A DNA stretch of 44,820 nucleotides from Bacillota bacterium (GCA_023416745.1 JAEZHF010000047.1:1-44820), one strand, 5' to 3'. Shown: positions 7,904 through 16,084, counted from the stretch's first letter. Program-made: numbers and translations. The notes: generated from the letters alone by a model not told the origin.

Positions 7904-8386
7904 ATGTCCGATACCGCAGCCGGAAAATATCTGCAGAACAATCCTCTTGTCCTGATTATCGTGATAGTACTGGCGCTCATCTTTTTGACGGCGTATTACT
8001 TTATTAGAAAGTCCATTCAGCCGTCCGAATACTTTGACCAAAGTTCTCTCGAAAGGCTGACGAGTGAAGATGTTCAGGAAAACCTGCTCTGCTGCATCAG
8101 CTTCTTCAGCGATGCGTACGAATCAGGGCAGCTGCCGCTGATAACGGATTTTATGGCTTTTCGTATCAACGCCGCTATCGTTTTTACATATTATAAAAAC
8201 TCCAACAACGTTGCTGAGATTTTTCTCAAGCTGAAGAAATACTATTTCAAAAATAAGCCGTTTCCCGATTATACGGACAGATACAAGGACAGACTTGTGG
8301 AAGATGGACGCGAAGGCGACATCATGGGTGCTTTTTGCTTGTACGGATGCGAGGAGTTTTCTGCGCTGCTGGACCAGGAGTGGTAA
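7904..8386 (+). CDS. Uncharacterised single-pass membrane protein
   Basis: A 160-residue protein I do not recognise. After a short N-terminus (MSDTAAGKYLQNN) one strong transmembrane helix follows (about residues 15-36, PLVLIIVIVLALIFLTAYYF), then RKS, placing the ~120-residue C-terminal part in the cytoplasm by the positive-inside rule. That part is rich in Tyr, Phe and Lys (LKLKKYYFKNKPFPDY) and looks helical. I chose the ATG at 7904 because GTGAGGTG sits 5 nt upstream; in-frame ATGs at 7859, 7862 and 7883 lack an RBS. It converges on hpt with a 4-nt gap. Confidence 0.6.
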   Translation: MSDTAAGKYLQNNPLVLIIVIVLALIFLTAYYFIRKSIQPSEYFDQSSLERLTSEDVQENLLCCISFFSDAYESGQLPLITDFMAFRINAAIVFTYYKNSNNVAEIFLKLKKYYFKNKPFPDYTDRYKDRLVEDGREGDIMGAFCLYGCEEFSALLDQEW

Positions 8387-8390
8387 TGTG

Positions 8391-8939
8391 CTATTTGCCG
8401 CTATGTCCACTGTTTTTTTCCACTTCGACGACGTAGGGAAGGTGCCGCCACTGCTCGGAGACATCCATACCGTACCCCATCAGCCAGACGGATGAGACGG
8501 TGAAGCCCTGATAAGCGATGGGGATGTCGATGAGCTGCTGTATGGGATTGACGAACAGCGAGCATACCGTCACGCTGGACGGCCCTCGAGCCTCGATGTT
8601 CTGCACCAGATATCCCAGCGTGAGGCCGGTACGTACGATATCCTCTACGATGATGACATGCTTGCCTGTCACATCAAGATCAAGATCCTTAGTGATACGC
8701 ACCACCCCCGTTTGGCTGGCGGCAGGACCGTACATACCGAAAGCGATGCAGTCCGTCTGAAGCGGGATGGGGATGGCGCGTGTGAGGTCAGCAAAGAAGT
8801 AGAGCGAGCCTTTTAAAACAGCAACGAGTACGAGCTCCTTGCCATCGTAGTCGGCCGCAATCTGCGCGCCAATATCACGGACGCGGCATTGCAGCTCCTC
8901 CTCGGAAAAGGCAATGTGGAGTGTGTGGGGCTGGTTCAT
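8391..8939 (-). CDS. hpt: Hypoxanthine phosphoribosyltransferase family protein
   Basis: A 182-residue cytosolic enzyme of the HPRT family, which joins hypoxanthine or guanine to PRPP to make IMP or GMP. The fold is clear: VAVLKGSLYFFADLTR near residue 40, the flexible-loop region (MYGPAASQTGVVRITKDLD) and the PRPP-binding motif VIIVEDIVRTGLTL (residues 95-108). In characterised HPRTs this motif reads EDIIDTG, with Glu-Asp binding the metal-PRPP and the third acidic residue acting as catalytic base. Here that base position is Arg103 (codon at 8631-8633), so activity or substrate may differ. The ATG lies 4 nt after the stop of the upstream kinase-like gene, so the two form an operon. Confidence 0.86.
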   Translation of the reverse strand: MNQPHTLHIAFSEEELQCRVRDIGAQIAADYDGKELVLVAVLKGSLYFFADLTRAIPIPLQTDCIAFGMYGPAASQTGVVRITKDLDLDVTGKHVIIVEDIVRTGLTLGYLVQNIEARGPSSVTVCSLFVNPIQQLIDIPIAYQGFTVSSVWLMGYGMDVSEQWRHLPYVVEVEKNSGHSGK

Positions 8940-8943
8940 GGTG

Positions 8944-9882
8944 TCAGTTCTCCGTGTTCAGGCGGAAGCGCTCCACCAGTGAGCAAAAATCCTTCTTGTA
9001 CACCAGCTTGATGTTGATGCCGGGATACAACTCCCGAAGGCGCTTCACCTTTTTATTTTTAGCGGTGACGTATTTTTGATTCATCGTAGTCAGCTCTATA
9101 TAGGTATCGAATTTGGGCAAGTAAAAATCCGGGCTGAACGCGGAGATCACATGGCCGCCCGCGTCCCACTCCACCGGAAAGGTCTTGGGTTCGTATATCC
9201 AGTCGATGTGGTACATGTCAAGTATTCGTGCGAATTCCGCCTCAGATTGGTTTTTCATGATGGGAGCGCCCATGACGTTGCAAACGCCGCCGTTTTCCTC
9301 CTGCGTTTCCTGCTCAATGCGCTGGCGCAGTTCGCGCTGGTCTTTGAGTGCCACGATGGCGGCAACGCATTCGTCTACGCTGAGCGAGGCGGTGTTGAGC
9401 ACCAGATGGTAGCGCGTAGGGTCGGAAAGCTCCAGACCGAACAAAGTGGTGTAGAACTTTTGCTGTTTGCGGTCCGCCAGCGCCAGTACCTGCTCGGCCT
9501 GCTCCTCGGACACGCGGTATTGCTTTTTGATGCGGGAGATGCGTACAGCCTTGGGCGCGAACACGCGGATGTGAAGCGCGTCCTTCCATCCCGCGAATAT
9601 CTCCTGAGACCCGAAACCGACAACCACGGAGGGGTGCTCTTTCACGTGGTCTTTCAAACGTCGGGAGGCCAGCTCAATGAACGACTCGCCGGTGTAGGCA
9701 GGCGTGAGATAAAACTTCGCGCTTTCGGTGAGCATGTGGCGCTCGTGTACAGTGGCTTCGCCCAAAAAAGCGGGCATTACCGTCTCGCCGGTTATAAGTT
9801 CGTATCCCAGCTTCTGCGCCAATGACGCAGCCACCTCGCTGCCGAAGCTGCCGCGCTGGCGGGATATCGTGATGACTGTCAA
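8944..9882 (-). CDS. Cytidylate-kinase-like protein fused to a nuclease-like domain
   Basis: A 312-residue two-domain protein. Residues 1-~190 resemble the cytidylate-kinase-like family: VITISRQRGSFGSEVAASLA at the N-terminus matches the 'TISREYGSGGREIA' P-loop region. Residues ~205-312 look like a PD-(D/E)XK-type nuclease fold: SEAEF, then AFSPDFYLPKFDTYIELTTM, then AKNKKVKRLRELYPGINIKL. The canonical ExK triad reads E-L-T here, so cleavage activity is uncertain. I recall the same C-terminal module joined to HPRT in other bacteria, which would explain the adjacent hpt. Start: TTG at 9882, 8 nt after GAGGAGG; an upstream in-frame TTG (9909) would sit at the 5' end of the mRNA. Role unknown. 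Confidence 0.75.
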   Translation of the reverse strand: MTVITISRQRGSFGSEVAASLAQKLGYELITGETVMPAFLGEATVHERHMLTESAKFYLTPAYTGESFIELASRRLKDHVKEHPSVVVGFGSQEIFAGWKDALHIRVFAPKAVRISRIKKQYRVSEEQAEQVLALADRKQQKFYTTLFGLELSDPTRYHLVLNTASLSVDECVAAIVALKDQRELRQRIEQETQEENGGVCNVMGAPIMKNQSEAEFARILDMYHIDWIYEPKTFPVEWDAGGHVISAFSPDFYLPKFDTYIELTTMNQKYVTAKNKKVKRLRELYPGINIKLVYKKDFCSLVERFRLNTEN

Positions 9883-9910
9883 GCAAAAAACCTCCTCGTT
9901 TCTATCCAAG

Positions 9911-9930
9911 ATTATACCACAGATTGTGGT
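9911..9930 (-). promoter_or_regulatory. Extended -10 promoter overlapped by a dyad
   Basis: On the minus strand TGGTATAAT is an extended -10 box (TATAAT = 9911-9916). Next to it ACCACA-GAT-TGTGGT (9916-9930) is a perfect 6-bp inverted repeat. A repressor bound there would block transcription of the kinase-hpt operon. No good -35 box is visible, as is usual with an extended -10. Confidence 0.55.
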
Positions 9931-10061
9931 GCAGAAAAAAGGGGAGCACTGTATTTTCTTGTCGGGAGGACCTTAATTGGAATAATGAGATATGTCGGTT
10001 GTCTTTTGCACCATCAAAATGATATATTAACTGTACAAATGAACGTAAAAGAGAGTGCCGA

Positions 10062-10616
10062 ATGACTAATATTGAGAAGATGCTCGCCCATAACCGTGAC
10101 TTCGTTGAAAAAAACCTTGCCGAGAGCTACAGGACCACCAAGTATCCCTCGAAGAAGATCGCGATACTGTCCTGTATGGATACGCGCTTAACTGAGCTGC
10201 TGCCCGCTGCGTTGGGCTTTAAGAACGGCGAGGTTAAGCTCATCAAGAATGCGGGCGCGGTGGTCAGCCATCCGTTCGGCAGCGTGATGAGAAGTCTGAT
10301 GGTCTCGATATATGAACTGGGCGTAAAGGATGTACTCGTGATCGGTCACTACGAGTGCGGCATGCAGGGGCTGGAGCCGGAGAAAATGCTGGAGAAGATG
10401 GAGAGCCGAGGTATTTCCCGGGAGAAGATCGATCTGATCAACGCTTGCGGTATCGGCCTCCATCAGTGGCTCAAAGGATTCGAGAGCATTACGCAAGCGG
10501 TCAGGACGACGGTGGAAACGATCCGGACGCACCCGCTCATACCATCCGATGTCACCGTTGCGGGCTTTGTGATTGACCCCGAAACAGGCAGGCTGGACCC
10601 GGTTTCGGAGATGTAG
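10062..10616 (+). CDS. Beta-class carbonic anhydrase
   Basis: A 184-residue cytosolic enzyme that interconverts CO2 and bicarbonate. Zinc ligands fit the beta class: Cys38 in SCMDTRL, and His96 and Cys99 in GHYECGM. The Asp40-Arg42 pair that gates the active site is present. Length suits the short prokaryotic subgroup, in which ANAGA-like segments appear as IKNAGAVVS. The ATG at 10062 follows an AAGAGAG RBS. The gene stands alone, divergent from the kinase-hpt operon across a 179-nt gap. Substrate carboxylation partners are not encoded nearby. Confidence 0.92.
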   Translation: MTNIEKMLAHNRDFVEKNLAESYRTTKYPSKKIAILSCMDTRLTELLPAALGFKNGEVKLIKNAGAVVSHPFGSVMRSLMVSIYELGVKDVLVIGHYECGMQGLEPEKMLEKMESRGISREKIDLINACGIGLHQWLKGFESITQAVRTTVETIRTHPLIPSDVTVAGFVIDPETGRLDPVSEM

Positions 10617-11010
10617 AGAGAACCTTGGGTTCAGACGGCGCACAACGGGAGTGGCAGTGGGGGCATATTGGTTCGGCAAGACCGTTACTGCAAAAGTGCA
10701 TAAAAGCGACCTAATCGTAAGATTCGGCAACCATCGTGATTTAATGATCAATATCGTTACTTTTTTGACAATATTGTTAATAAAATAACTTATTCGTTAT
10801 CTTTTGCACAATGCAGGAAATCAAAAAACTACGGCGAAATAATTTAAAAAGATCCGAAAAACACAACCAAAGAGTGGCGCTGAGTCATAGGATGCAACAG
10901 AGGGATGTTACGAAAAGTATGCTGCTTTTATTTGTGGCTCCGAAATTTTGGCGGTTGTGCAGGATTGTTGATGAGTCGATTGGGTAAAATGATTTAAGGA
11001 GGTCACGACT
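10617..11010. other. 394-base intergenic region with a 16-bp palindrome
   Basis: No supported gene. A 58-codon frame at 10811-10987 has no RBS. TTGACAATATTGTTAA (10765-10780) is a near-perfect palindrome that also holds a -35-like TTGACA, but no matching -10 lies at the right distance. The rest is AT-rich sequence without a hairpin I would call. Confidence 0.35.
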
Positions 11011-11241
11011 ATGTTAGACATTGTGAGAAGGAATTTTCATGAGGCCGGCCTGACGTATAACTATGAGCTGGAGGACGGCACCCGGCTGCACTACAACAGC
11101 TGGAACGGAGAGGGCTTTGTGCATTGCGACAGTGACAGATGCGTGCTGTATGTGCCCGTGGAGAACCCATATCCGTTCGATAAATACGGCGAGCCGGATT
11201 ACTATGACGTGATCGGGTTTGTCAAGAAGCTTTTGAACTAA
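11011..11241 (+). CDS. Small uncharacterised protein
   Basis: A 76-residue soluble acidic protein I do not recognise. It is rich in Tyr and Asp, with segments NYELEDGTRLHYNSWNGEG and CDSDRCVLYVPVENPYPFDK suggesting beta strands, then a C-terminal helix (DVIGFVKKLLN). There are two cysteines eight residues apart in the centre but no clear metal motif. An excellent RBS (AAGGAGGT) 8 nt before the ATG and a strong terminator 10 nt after the stop support a real monocistronic gene. It has no neighbour to suggest a role. Confidence 0.75.
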   Translation: MLDIVRRNFHEAGLTYNYELEDGTRLHYNSWNGEGFVHCDSDRCVLYVPVENPYPFDKYGEPDYYDVIGFVKKLLN

Positions 11242-11251
11242 ACAGCAGAGC

Positions 11252-11277
11252 GGAGGGCATTTCGCCCTCCCTTTTTT
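11252..11277 (+). terminator. Intrinsic terminator of the 76-residue protein gene
   Basis: GGAGGGC (11252-11258) pairs with GCCCTCC (11264-11270), loop ATTTC, followed by six T (11272-11277). Confidence 0.92.
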
Positions 11278-11349
11278 ACAGCGACGCGGCGCAGGCAGCT
11301 TTGGGTTACAAGGGAGTGTTTCACGCGCTGTGATCTTATAAAAAAGCTT

Positions 11350-11375
11350 AAAGGTGCATAACAGCGCCTTTTTTT
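11350..11375 (+). terminator. Second intrinsic terminator
   Basis: AAAGGTGC (11350-11357) pairs with GCGCCTTT (11364-11371, one G-U), 6-nt loop, T-tract to 11375. It lies 72 nt after the previous terminator; a short RNA or a lost gene may once have lain between them. Confidence 0.8.
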
Positions 11376-11517
11376 GTGTCTTCTGCCCTTCGACAAGGTT
11401 ATACCAATTCTGGAGCCAATCGTTGTTCATCAATTATTCATAATTTTAACAGGATTATGTTAAATGGCATCGCTATAATGACGCCATCGGTTAAAACCTG
11501 AAAGGTGGAATGAGGCA

Positions 11518-11826
11518 ATGAACAAAGGCAATACAAACAAGGCATCAAAAAGAAAGATGAAAAAGGGCATCAAGAGGCTGATCATATTGGGCGCGATCAT
11601 CATCGCGGCGGTGGGCGGCTTCGTCATTTACAGCAGCATCAGCAGTGCGGCGGAAGCGAAAGCTGCGTTCGGCGCTGAGCCGTCGTACGATGCGGTAACG
11701 ATGGGCGATATCTTGCTGACGGTATCCGGCAGCGGCAATCTGGGCAGCGCCGACACGCTGAACATATCGGCCGAGAGTCAGATCATCGCGGAGGACGTTT
11801 TGGTGGCCGAGGGCGATACTTTGTGA
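11518..11826 (+). pseudogene. Truncated efflux periplasmic-adaptor (HlyD/MacA-like) N-terminus
   Basis: Codes 102 residues of a membrane-fusion/adaptor protein. A lysine-rich start is followed by one transmembrane helix (about residues 20-40), then the beta segment that opens these proteins (VTMGDILLTVSGSGNLGSAD) and the start of the biotinyl-lipoyl-like domain (EDVLVAEGDTL). Family members run to 350-500 residues, so about three quarters are missing. The frame ends at a TGA exactly where sequence coding for the middle of a response regulator begins, so a deletion probably fused the adaptor to the regulator and removed any ABC genes between. An ATG with AAAGGTGG upstream and a TATAAT at 11474-11479 suggest it is still transcribed. 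Confidence 0.8.
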
Positions 11827-12395
11827 CGGAGGCTGAAGACGGTTTGCAGGCACTCAAAGCTTTTGTTGCGGACCCGCCGGACATGGTGATGCTGGATGCG
11901 GTGATGGACGGCTTTGCCTGCTGCCGCAAGCTGCGCGAGTACTCGCAATGCCCCATAGTGATGCTGACTGCCAAGGGCGAGGACTATGACCAGGTGCAAG
12001 GCCTCGACTGCGGTGCGGATGACTAAATCGTCAAGCCGTTCGCGCCCATGGTGCTGGCCGCACGCGTGGAGGCGCTGTTCAGAAGAAGCAGCGTGGCACA
12101 ACGCAACGTGTTCGGCAGCATGAAGATCGATACGGCGGCCCGGGAGGTGACAGTGGATGGCGTAAGCGTCCCGCTTAGCCGCAAGGAATACGAGCTGCTG
12201 GTCTATCTGGCGGAGAACGACAACATCAGCCTAAGCCGCGACCAGATACTTGAGTACGTGTGGGGATACGATTATCTTGGCTCGTCCAACACCGTGGATA
12301 CACATATCAACCGGCTCAGAAGCAAGCTGGGCAAATGCGCCAGTTACATTACGACGCTGCGGGGATTCGGCTACCGCTTCGAGGTCAATGCATGA
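11823..12395 (+). pseudogene. OmpR-type response regulator, 5'-truncated with an internal stop
   Basis: The frame starts inside a receiver domain (TEAEDGLQALKAF), so the first ~35 residues with the acidic pair are missing. The phospho-acceptor region remains (DMVMLDAVMDG), then MLTAKGEDYDQVQGLDCGADD. The next codon, normally Tyr in GADDYIVKPF, is TAA (12024-12026), and the same frame resumes with IVKPF. A complete winged-helix output domain follows (PLSRKEYELLVYLAEN through TLRGFGYRFEVNA). Both lesions would abolish a normal product. A fragment with the DNA-binding domain could in principle start internally at ATG 12048. The 3' end overlaps the kinase start by 4 nt, so the two were an operon. 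Confidence 0.88.
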
Positions 12396-13778
12396 CGAAA
12401 GCTCGGAGAAAGACCAGCATTACAAAGAGATTGTTCCTTTATATTGTGGCCGTGGTGCTGGGCACGTCGGTGATTATTCTGCTGTCTAATTCGCTGCTTT
12501 TAAAGCCGCTTTACTACAATTCCATTCGGGGATCAATGCTAAGCGGTATCAATGTTCTTTCGGATATCGACTTTTCGGGCGACGAGGACACATGGCTGAG
12601 CGAGTTGGACACATTGACAGTGGATAAAGCTTACGATCTCATCATCGCGAGTGATGATGAGGTGCTCTATTCCTCATCTAAGGAAGCGGGACTGATGCCG
12701 CGGCCGGATGGCACAGGTTTTGGGACAGGGCAGGATTCTTCCGGACAGAACGTGTCGCAGCAGGACCCGGAAGAAGAGCCTCAAAACCAGAGTACAGCGC
12801 AAAGCCCAGGTCAGTCCGGTGAGAACAGCCAAACGGATGACAGGCAGCCGCCGTTTTTCCGTTGGCATACGGAGCAAGACGGCTGGGAATCCGTTGGGGA
12901 TAACACATACATGGCGACCATAAAAGAACCCAGAACAGAGATTGAAATGCTGGTTTGCACCAAAGAGCTGGACAACGGCATCAGGATTGCGCTGACACAA
13001 GCGATTGAACCTATCAATCAAAGCGTCCGGCAGGCAAATATACTGCTGCTGGCCTGCGCGCTGCTGTCCGTCGGTTTATCCGTGGTGTTTGTGTTCAGGA
13101 TGTCGAGGCGCTTAACTCAGCCCATCCGTCAGATACAGAATACCGTCGGCGAACTGGCAGCGCTTAACTTCGGCAACCGGTGCGATGTGCGCACGGGCGA
13201 TGAACTGCAGAATTTGGGTGAGGATGTGAACCGCCTGGGTAATGAACTGGAAAGTGCGCTGAACACACTAAAAGAGCAGAACATACAGCGGACGCATTGA
13301 GCTGCTCTATGAGGTTCTTTCCATCAATGAGCTCATCCGCAGCTTTATTGAGAAGTATGACGGCTTCATCTTGGAGAACGGCCTGCATATTTCTCTGGAG
13401 CTGGACGACGACCCTGTGGGATATATCGACGCGATGCGGTTTGAGCAGGTGCTGGCGAACTACATTTCAAATGCCGCTCGCTACGGCGACGAGAATAAGA
13501 CCGTACGCATCAGTACAATGGTGCAAATGGATACGGTACGCGTCAGCGTGTTCAACTCGGGAGAGCCCATTCCGGACGACCATCTGAATAGTATCTGGGA
13601 CGGTTTCTTCAAAGCGGACGAGGCCCGCACACGCGTGAAAGACAGCTACGGCTTAGGGGTGTCGGTGGTAAAAGCGATACAGAATGTATCCAATCAGCAT
13701 TTTGGCGCAGAAAATGTGCCGGGCGGTGTCGTCTTTTGGTTCGATGTCCGGCGCTTTGTGGACATTAAAACGTTATAA
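12392..13778 (+). pseudogene. Sensor histidine kinase with the phospho-His domain deleted
   Basis: Reads from ATG 12392 through a first transmembrane helix (KRLFLYIVAVVLGTSVIIL), a ~190-residue extracellular part with a low-complexity Gln/Ser/Pro-rich stretch, a second helix and a HAMP domain (RLTQPIRQIQNTVGELA). It stops at 13300. The other frame continues from about 13285 with SGRIELLYEVLSINELIRSF and an ATPase domain: N-box (ANYISNAARYG) and G-box-like (DSYGLGVSVVKAI). The dimerisation/H-box domain of ~70-80 residues that should lie between is absent. An internal deletion of the H-box thus also shifted the frame. No phospho-acceptor His remains, so it cannot signal normally. Confidence 0.88.
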
Positions 13779-13810
13779 AGAGCAATTTGCCTCCAACGTG
13801 ATTGCTCTTT
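13777..13810. terminator. Hairpin after the kinase pseudogene
   Basis: AAAGAGCAAT (13777-13786) pairs perfectly with ATTGCTCTTT (13801-13810) around a 14-nt loop. The T-tract is short, so termination may be partial. Confidence 0.6.
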
Positions 13811-13845
13811 AACATAAGCCCCATGTATACATAAGGGGGCGTTCC

Positions 13846-13872
13846 AAAGGCAGGGAGATATCCCTGCCTTTT
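13846..13872 (+). terminator. Intrinsic terminator, perfect 11-bp stem
   Basis: AAAGGCAGGGA (13846-13856) pairs with TCCCTGCCTTT (13861-13871) around a GATA tetraloop, with T residues at the 3' end. It backs up the hairpin just upstream. Confidence 0.78.
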
Positions 13873-13989
13873 GCAGCCCATAGTGTCCAGCGGCGGTAAT
13901 ACACACATGTCACATAATAAGCGTCATAGAATAATATATAAATGAAATGGATTACTCAAGGCCATTATTAGATAGAGGAGGCTCATGAT

Positions 13990-14559
13990 ATGGCAGAAGT
14001 CAGAATCCCGTTTTGCGCGACCTCAGAACTTCAGCCGCCTTTCATGCTTGATGAAACTTGGTCGGAACCGCAGGGCGTTAAAAGTATATTGTTCGATAAA
14101 AGCCAGCTGAATGTCGTCGGGCAGATTGAAACAGTGGAAGTGCCGGACGTAGGGCCGGTGAGGACGGTCATCTATCATGTGATGGGAGCGATATATTACA
14201 TCTGCAACGCCTATCCTGTCGTAAAAAGCGACATGAGATACAGACTGGAGGAACAGGCGGCAGGATTCAACGATGATATCGGCAACCTCGCGTCCTCGTG
14301 CGTAGTCACCGAAACCGTGACGCCGCTGGGATGGGTATCCGGCTCAGGCTGCCTGCATGTGGACGTATCCTTCGGCGGCGGCAGCTCACTGGAAAACATG
14401 CCGAATATCGAGGAGGTCACCGTAGACGATTTCGCTGTGGCCAACAACATAAGCAGCGGAATGGCACCAACCTGTCTGGATTCCTGTAACGAAGAGGTCA
14501 AGTATACGGTCAAATGGCGCGGGTGCTTTGTGATAAAGCTAAGCGGCTTGACTGACTAA
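13990..14559 (+). CDS. Uncharacterised beta-rich protein, possibly spore-associated
   Basis: A 189-residue soluble protein without signal peptide or membrane segment. It alternates hydrophobic and polar residues (KSILFDKSQLNVVGQIETV, PVRTVIYHVMGAIYYI), suggesting two beta-sandwich-like halves, and has several Cys in the second half (SGCLHV, TCLDSC, RGCFVI). The pattern 'VxGxI ... Y' loosely recalls clostridial coat/exosporium proteins, but I cannot name a family. A very good RBS (AGAGGAGG) precedes ATG 13990. It has a terminator on each side, so it is probably monocistronic. The spore link is a guess from organism type and from the BclA-like gene 2 kb away. Confidence 0.6.
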   Translation: MAEVRIPFCATSELQPPFMLDETWSEPQGVKSILFDKSQLNVVGQIETVEVPDVGPVRTVIYHVMGAIYYICNAYPVVKSDMRYRLEEQAAGFNDDIGNLASSCVVTETVTPLGWVSGSGCLHVDVSFGGGSSLENMPNIEEVTVDDFAVANNISSGMAPTCLDSCNEEVKYTVKWRGCFVIKLSGLTD

Positions 14560-14607
14560 GAAGGCGGGCAAAATACCGCGGTTGGTCCGCGAACACAGAT
14601 GGATAAA

Positions 14608-14630
14608 AAACGCCGATAATGTCGGCGTTT
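14608..14630. terminator. Bidirectional terminator between convergent genes
   Basis: A 9-bp stem (14608-14616 with 14622-14630) around TAATG. On the minus strand it is followed by a six-T run, so it mainly serves the MATE gene ending at 14637. Confidence 0.85.
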
Positions 14631-14636
14631 CGTTGA

Positions 14637-16028
14637 CTATTGCTGAATCATGTCGGGCTGAGGGGCAGGCCCGACCGGTTCTGACAACGGCAGTTGATTC
14701 CGCTTGTGCCAGTCCAAAAAAAGCATTACCAGAGACACGAATATCATAGTGACCTCAGCAATAGGAACGGCCAGCCATACGCCGTTAAGCTGCCAAAGAT
14801 AGGGGAGCGTCAGCACCATGATCACTGTAAGCACCTGACGCATTAAGCTAATAAAAAGGCTCTTGCCGCCTTGAGCTGTGGACTGAAAATATGCGGTTGA
14901 CAATACGCTGATGGACAGTATAGGCAGAAACAGTATCTGAAGCCGGAGGCCTTCGGCGCATAGTTTCATTGTGGGTGAAGCGGGGTCGATGAACAGAGAT
15001 ACCGCCGCTTCGGGGAATATTTCCATCAATGTGAACATCAAGACAGCAAATACGGAGCCAAAGCCGATACCCGTCCAGAGCGTACGCCAGACGCGCTGAA
15101 GCTGCCGCATCCCATAGTTAAACCCCATGATGGGCGCGATGCCCTGCAGAATGCCGATGATGGGCATCAGCACAAGCGTCACCAGGCTGTTGATGGCACC
15201 ATAAGAAGTGATGGCTGCGTCACCGCCGTGCTGATGGAGTGCCACATTGGTGAAGGACGCAGATATGCCCGTTCCGAGATTGATTATGAACGATGAAGAG
15301 CCGATGACGGTTATCTTTTTAACAAGGGACATGCGCAGCCGCATGTTTTCTTTGTTGAGTTTGAGCATGCTCTTCTTTGATATGAAGAAGTAATGAAACA
15401 GCAACACAAAGCCCACGAGCTGGCCAATAATTGTGGCAAGTGCAGCGCCGGCCACACCCATATTCAGCGGTCCGATAAACACATAATCCAGCACGATATT
15501 GGTTACCGCAGACACGATCTGGCTGACCATAGAATAAATCGGTTTGCCTTCGGTACGGATCATCACCGACATGGTGAATGAGCACAGCTGTAATACGACG
15601 CCTGCTGTGATGATCCGCATGTATGAGAGAGCGTAAGGAAGGTTGGCCTCGGTAGCGCCCACCAGCTTCAGCAGCGACGGCATGAATATCTGGCCCAGCA
15701 CGGTCATCGAAAGGCCGGAGATCAACAAGAGTACGGACATGTTGCCGAAGCACTTGTTAGCTTCTTCGGGGTTATGTTCACCCAGTTTGATGGACACTAA
15801 AGTTGCGCCGCCGATGGCAAAAAGCGCGCCGATGGCAAAAGCGACGATCATGATCGGAAATGCAACGGTCAGACCGCCCAATGCATCCTCGCCCACAAAG
15901 TGCCCGACGAAAATCCGGTCAACAACGTTGTAGATTGCGTTGACGATCATTGCGATAATCGTGGGAATCGAGAATTTCAATACTAGTTTTAATATTGGAG
16001 CCTTGCCCATTCTTTCGGTGTTATTCAC
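14637..16028 (-). CDS. MATE-family multidrug/sodium antiporter
   Basis: A 463-residue, twelve-helix exporter of the MATE family, which uses a sodium or proton gradient to expel drugs or metabolites. It starts with ILKLVLKFSIPTIIAMIVNA and the family-typical NVVDRIFVGHFVGEDALGGL, and repeats the pattern in the second half (GTGISASFTNVALHQHGG, PIIGILQGIAPIMGFNYG). Length is normal. Three start codons compete: TTG 16034, GTG 16028 and ATG 16010; I prefer GTG 16028 because it lies 8 nt after GAGG, while TTG 16034 is too close to it. It is divergent from the 55-residue protein gene with an inverted repeat between them, and shares a terminator with the convergent upstream gene. Confidence 0.9.
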   Translation of the reverse strand: MNNTERMGKAPILKLVLKFSIPTIIAMIVNAIYNVVDRIFVGHFVGEDALGGLTVAFPIMIVAFAIGALFAIGGATLVSIKLGEHNPEEANKCFGNMSVLLLISGLSMTVLGQIFMPSLLKLVGATEANLPYALSYMRIITAGVVLQLCSFTMSVMIRTEGKPIYSMVSQIVSAVTNIVLDYVFIGPLNMGVAGAALATIIGQLVGFVLLFHYFFISKKSMLKLNKENMRLRMSLVKKITVIGSSSFIINLGTGISASFTNVALHQHGGDAAITSYGAINSLVTLVLMPIIGILQGIAPIMGFNYGMRQLQRVWRTLWTGIGFGSVFAVLMFTLMEIFPEAAVSLFIDPASPTMKLCAEGLRLQILFLPILSISVLSTAYFQSTAQGGKSLFISLMRQVLTVIMVLTLPYLWQLNGVWLAVPIAEVTMIFVSLVMLFLDWHKRNQLPLSEPVGPAPQPDMIQQ

Positions 16029-16084
16029 AAACAATGCCTCGTTTCAAATTGTACAGGCAAGTATATATACAAAAATTTTAATTG

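Noticed and set aside
9076..9825. 249-codon plus-strand frame
   Set aside because: Antisense to the kinase-nuclease-like gene, which has a promoter, RBS and recognisable motifs.
10811..10987. 58-codon frame before the 76-residue protein
   Set aside because: No RBS and no structure in the sequence; likely chance.
11823..12026. A standalone 67-residue receiver-only protein
   Set aside because: It begins mid-domain without the acidic pair and continues in frame past the stop, so it is a piece of a broken regulator.
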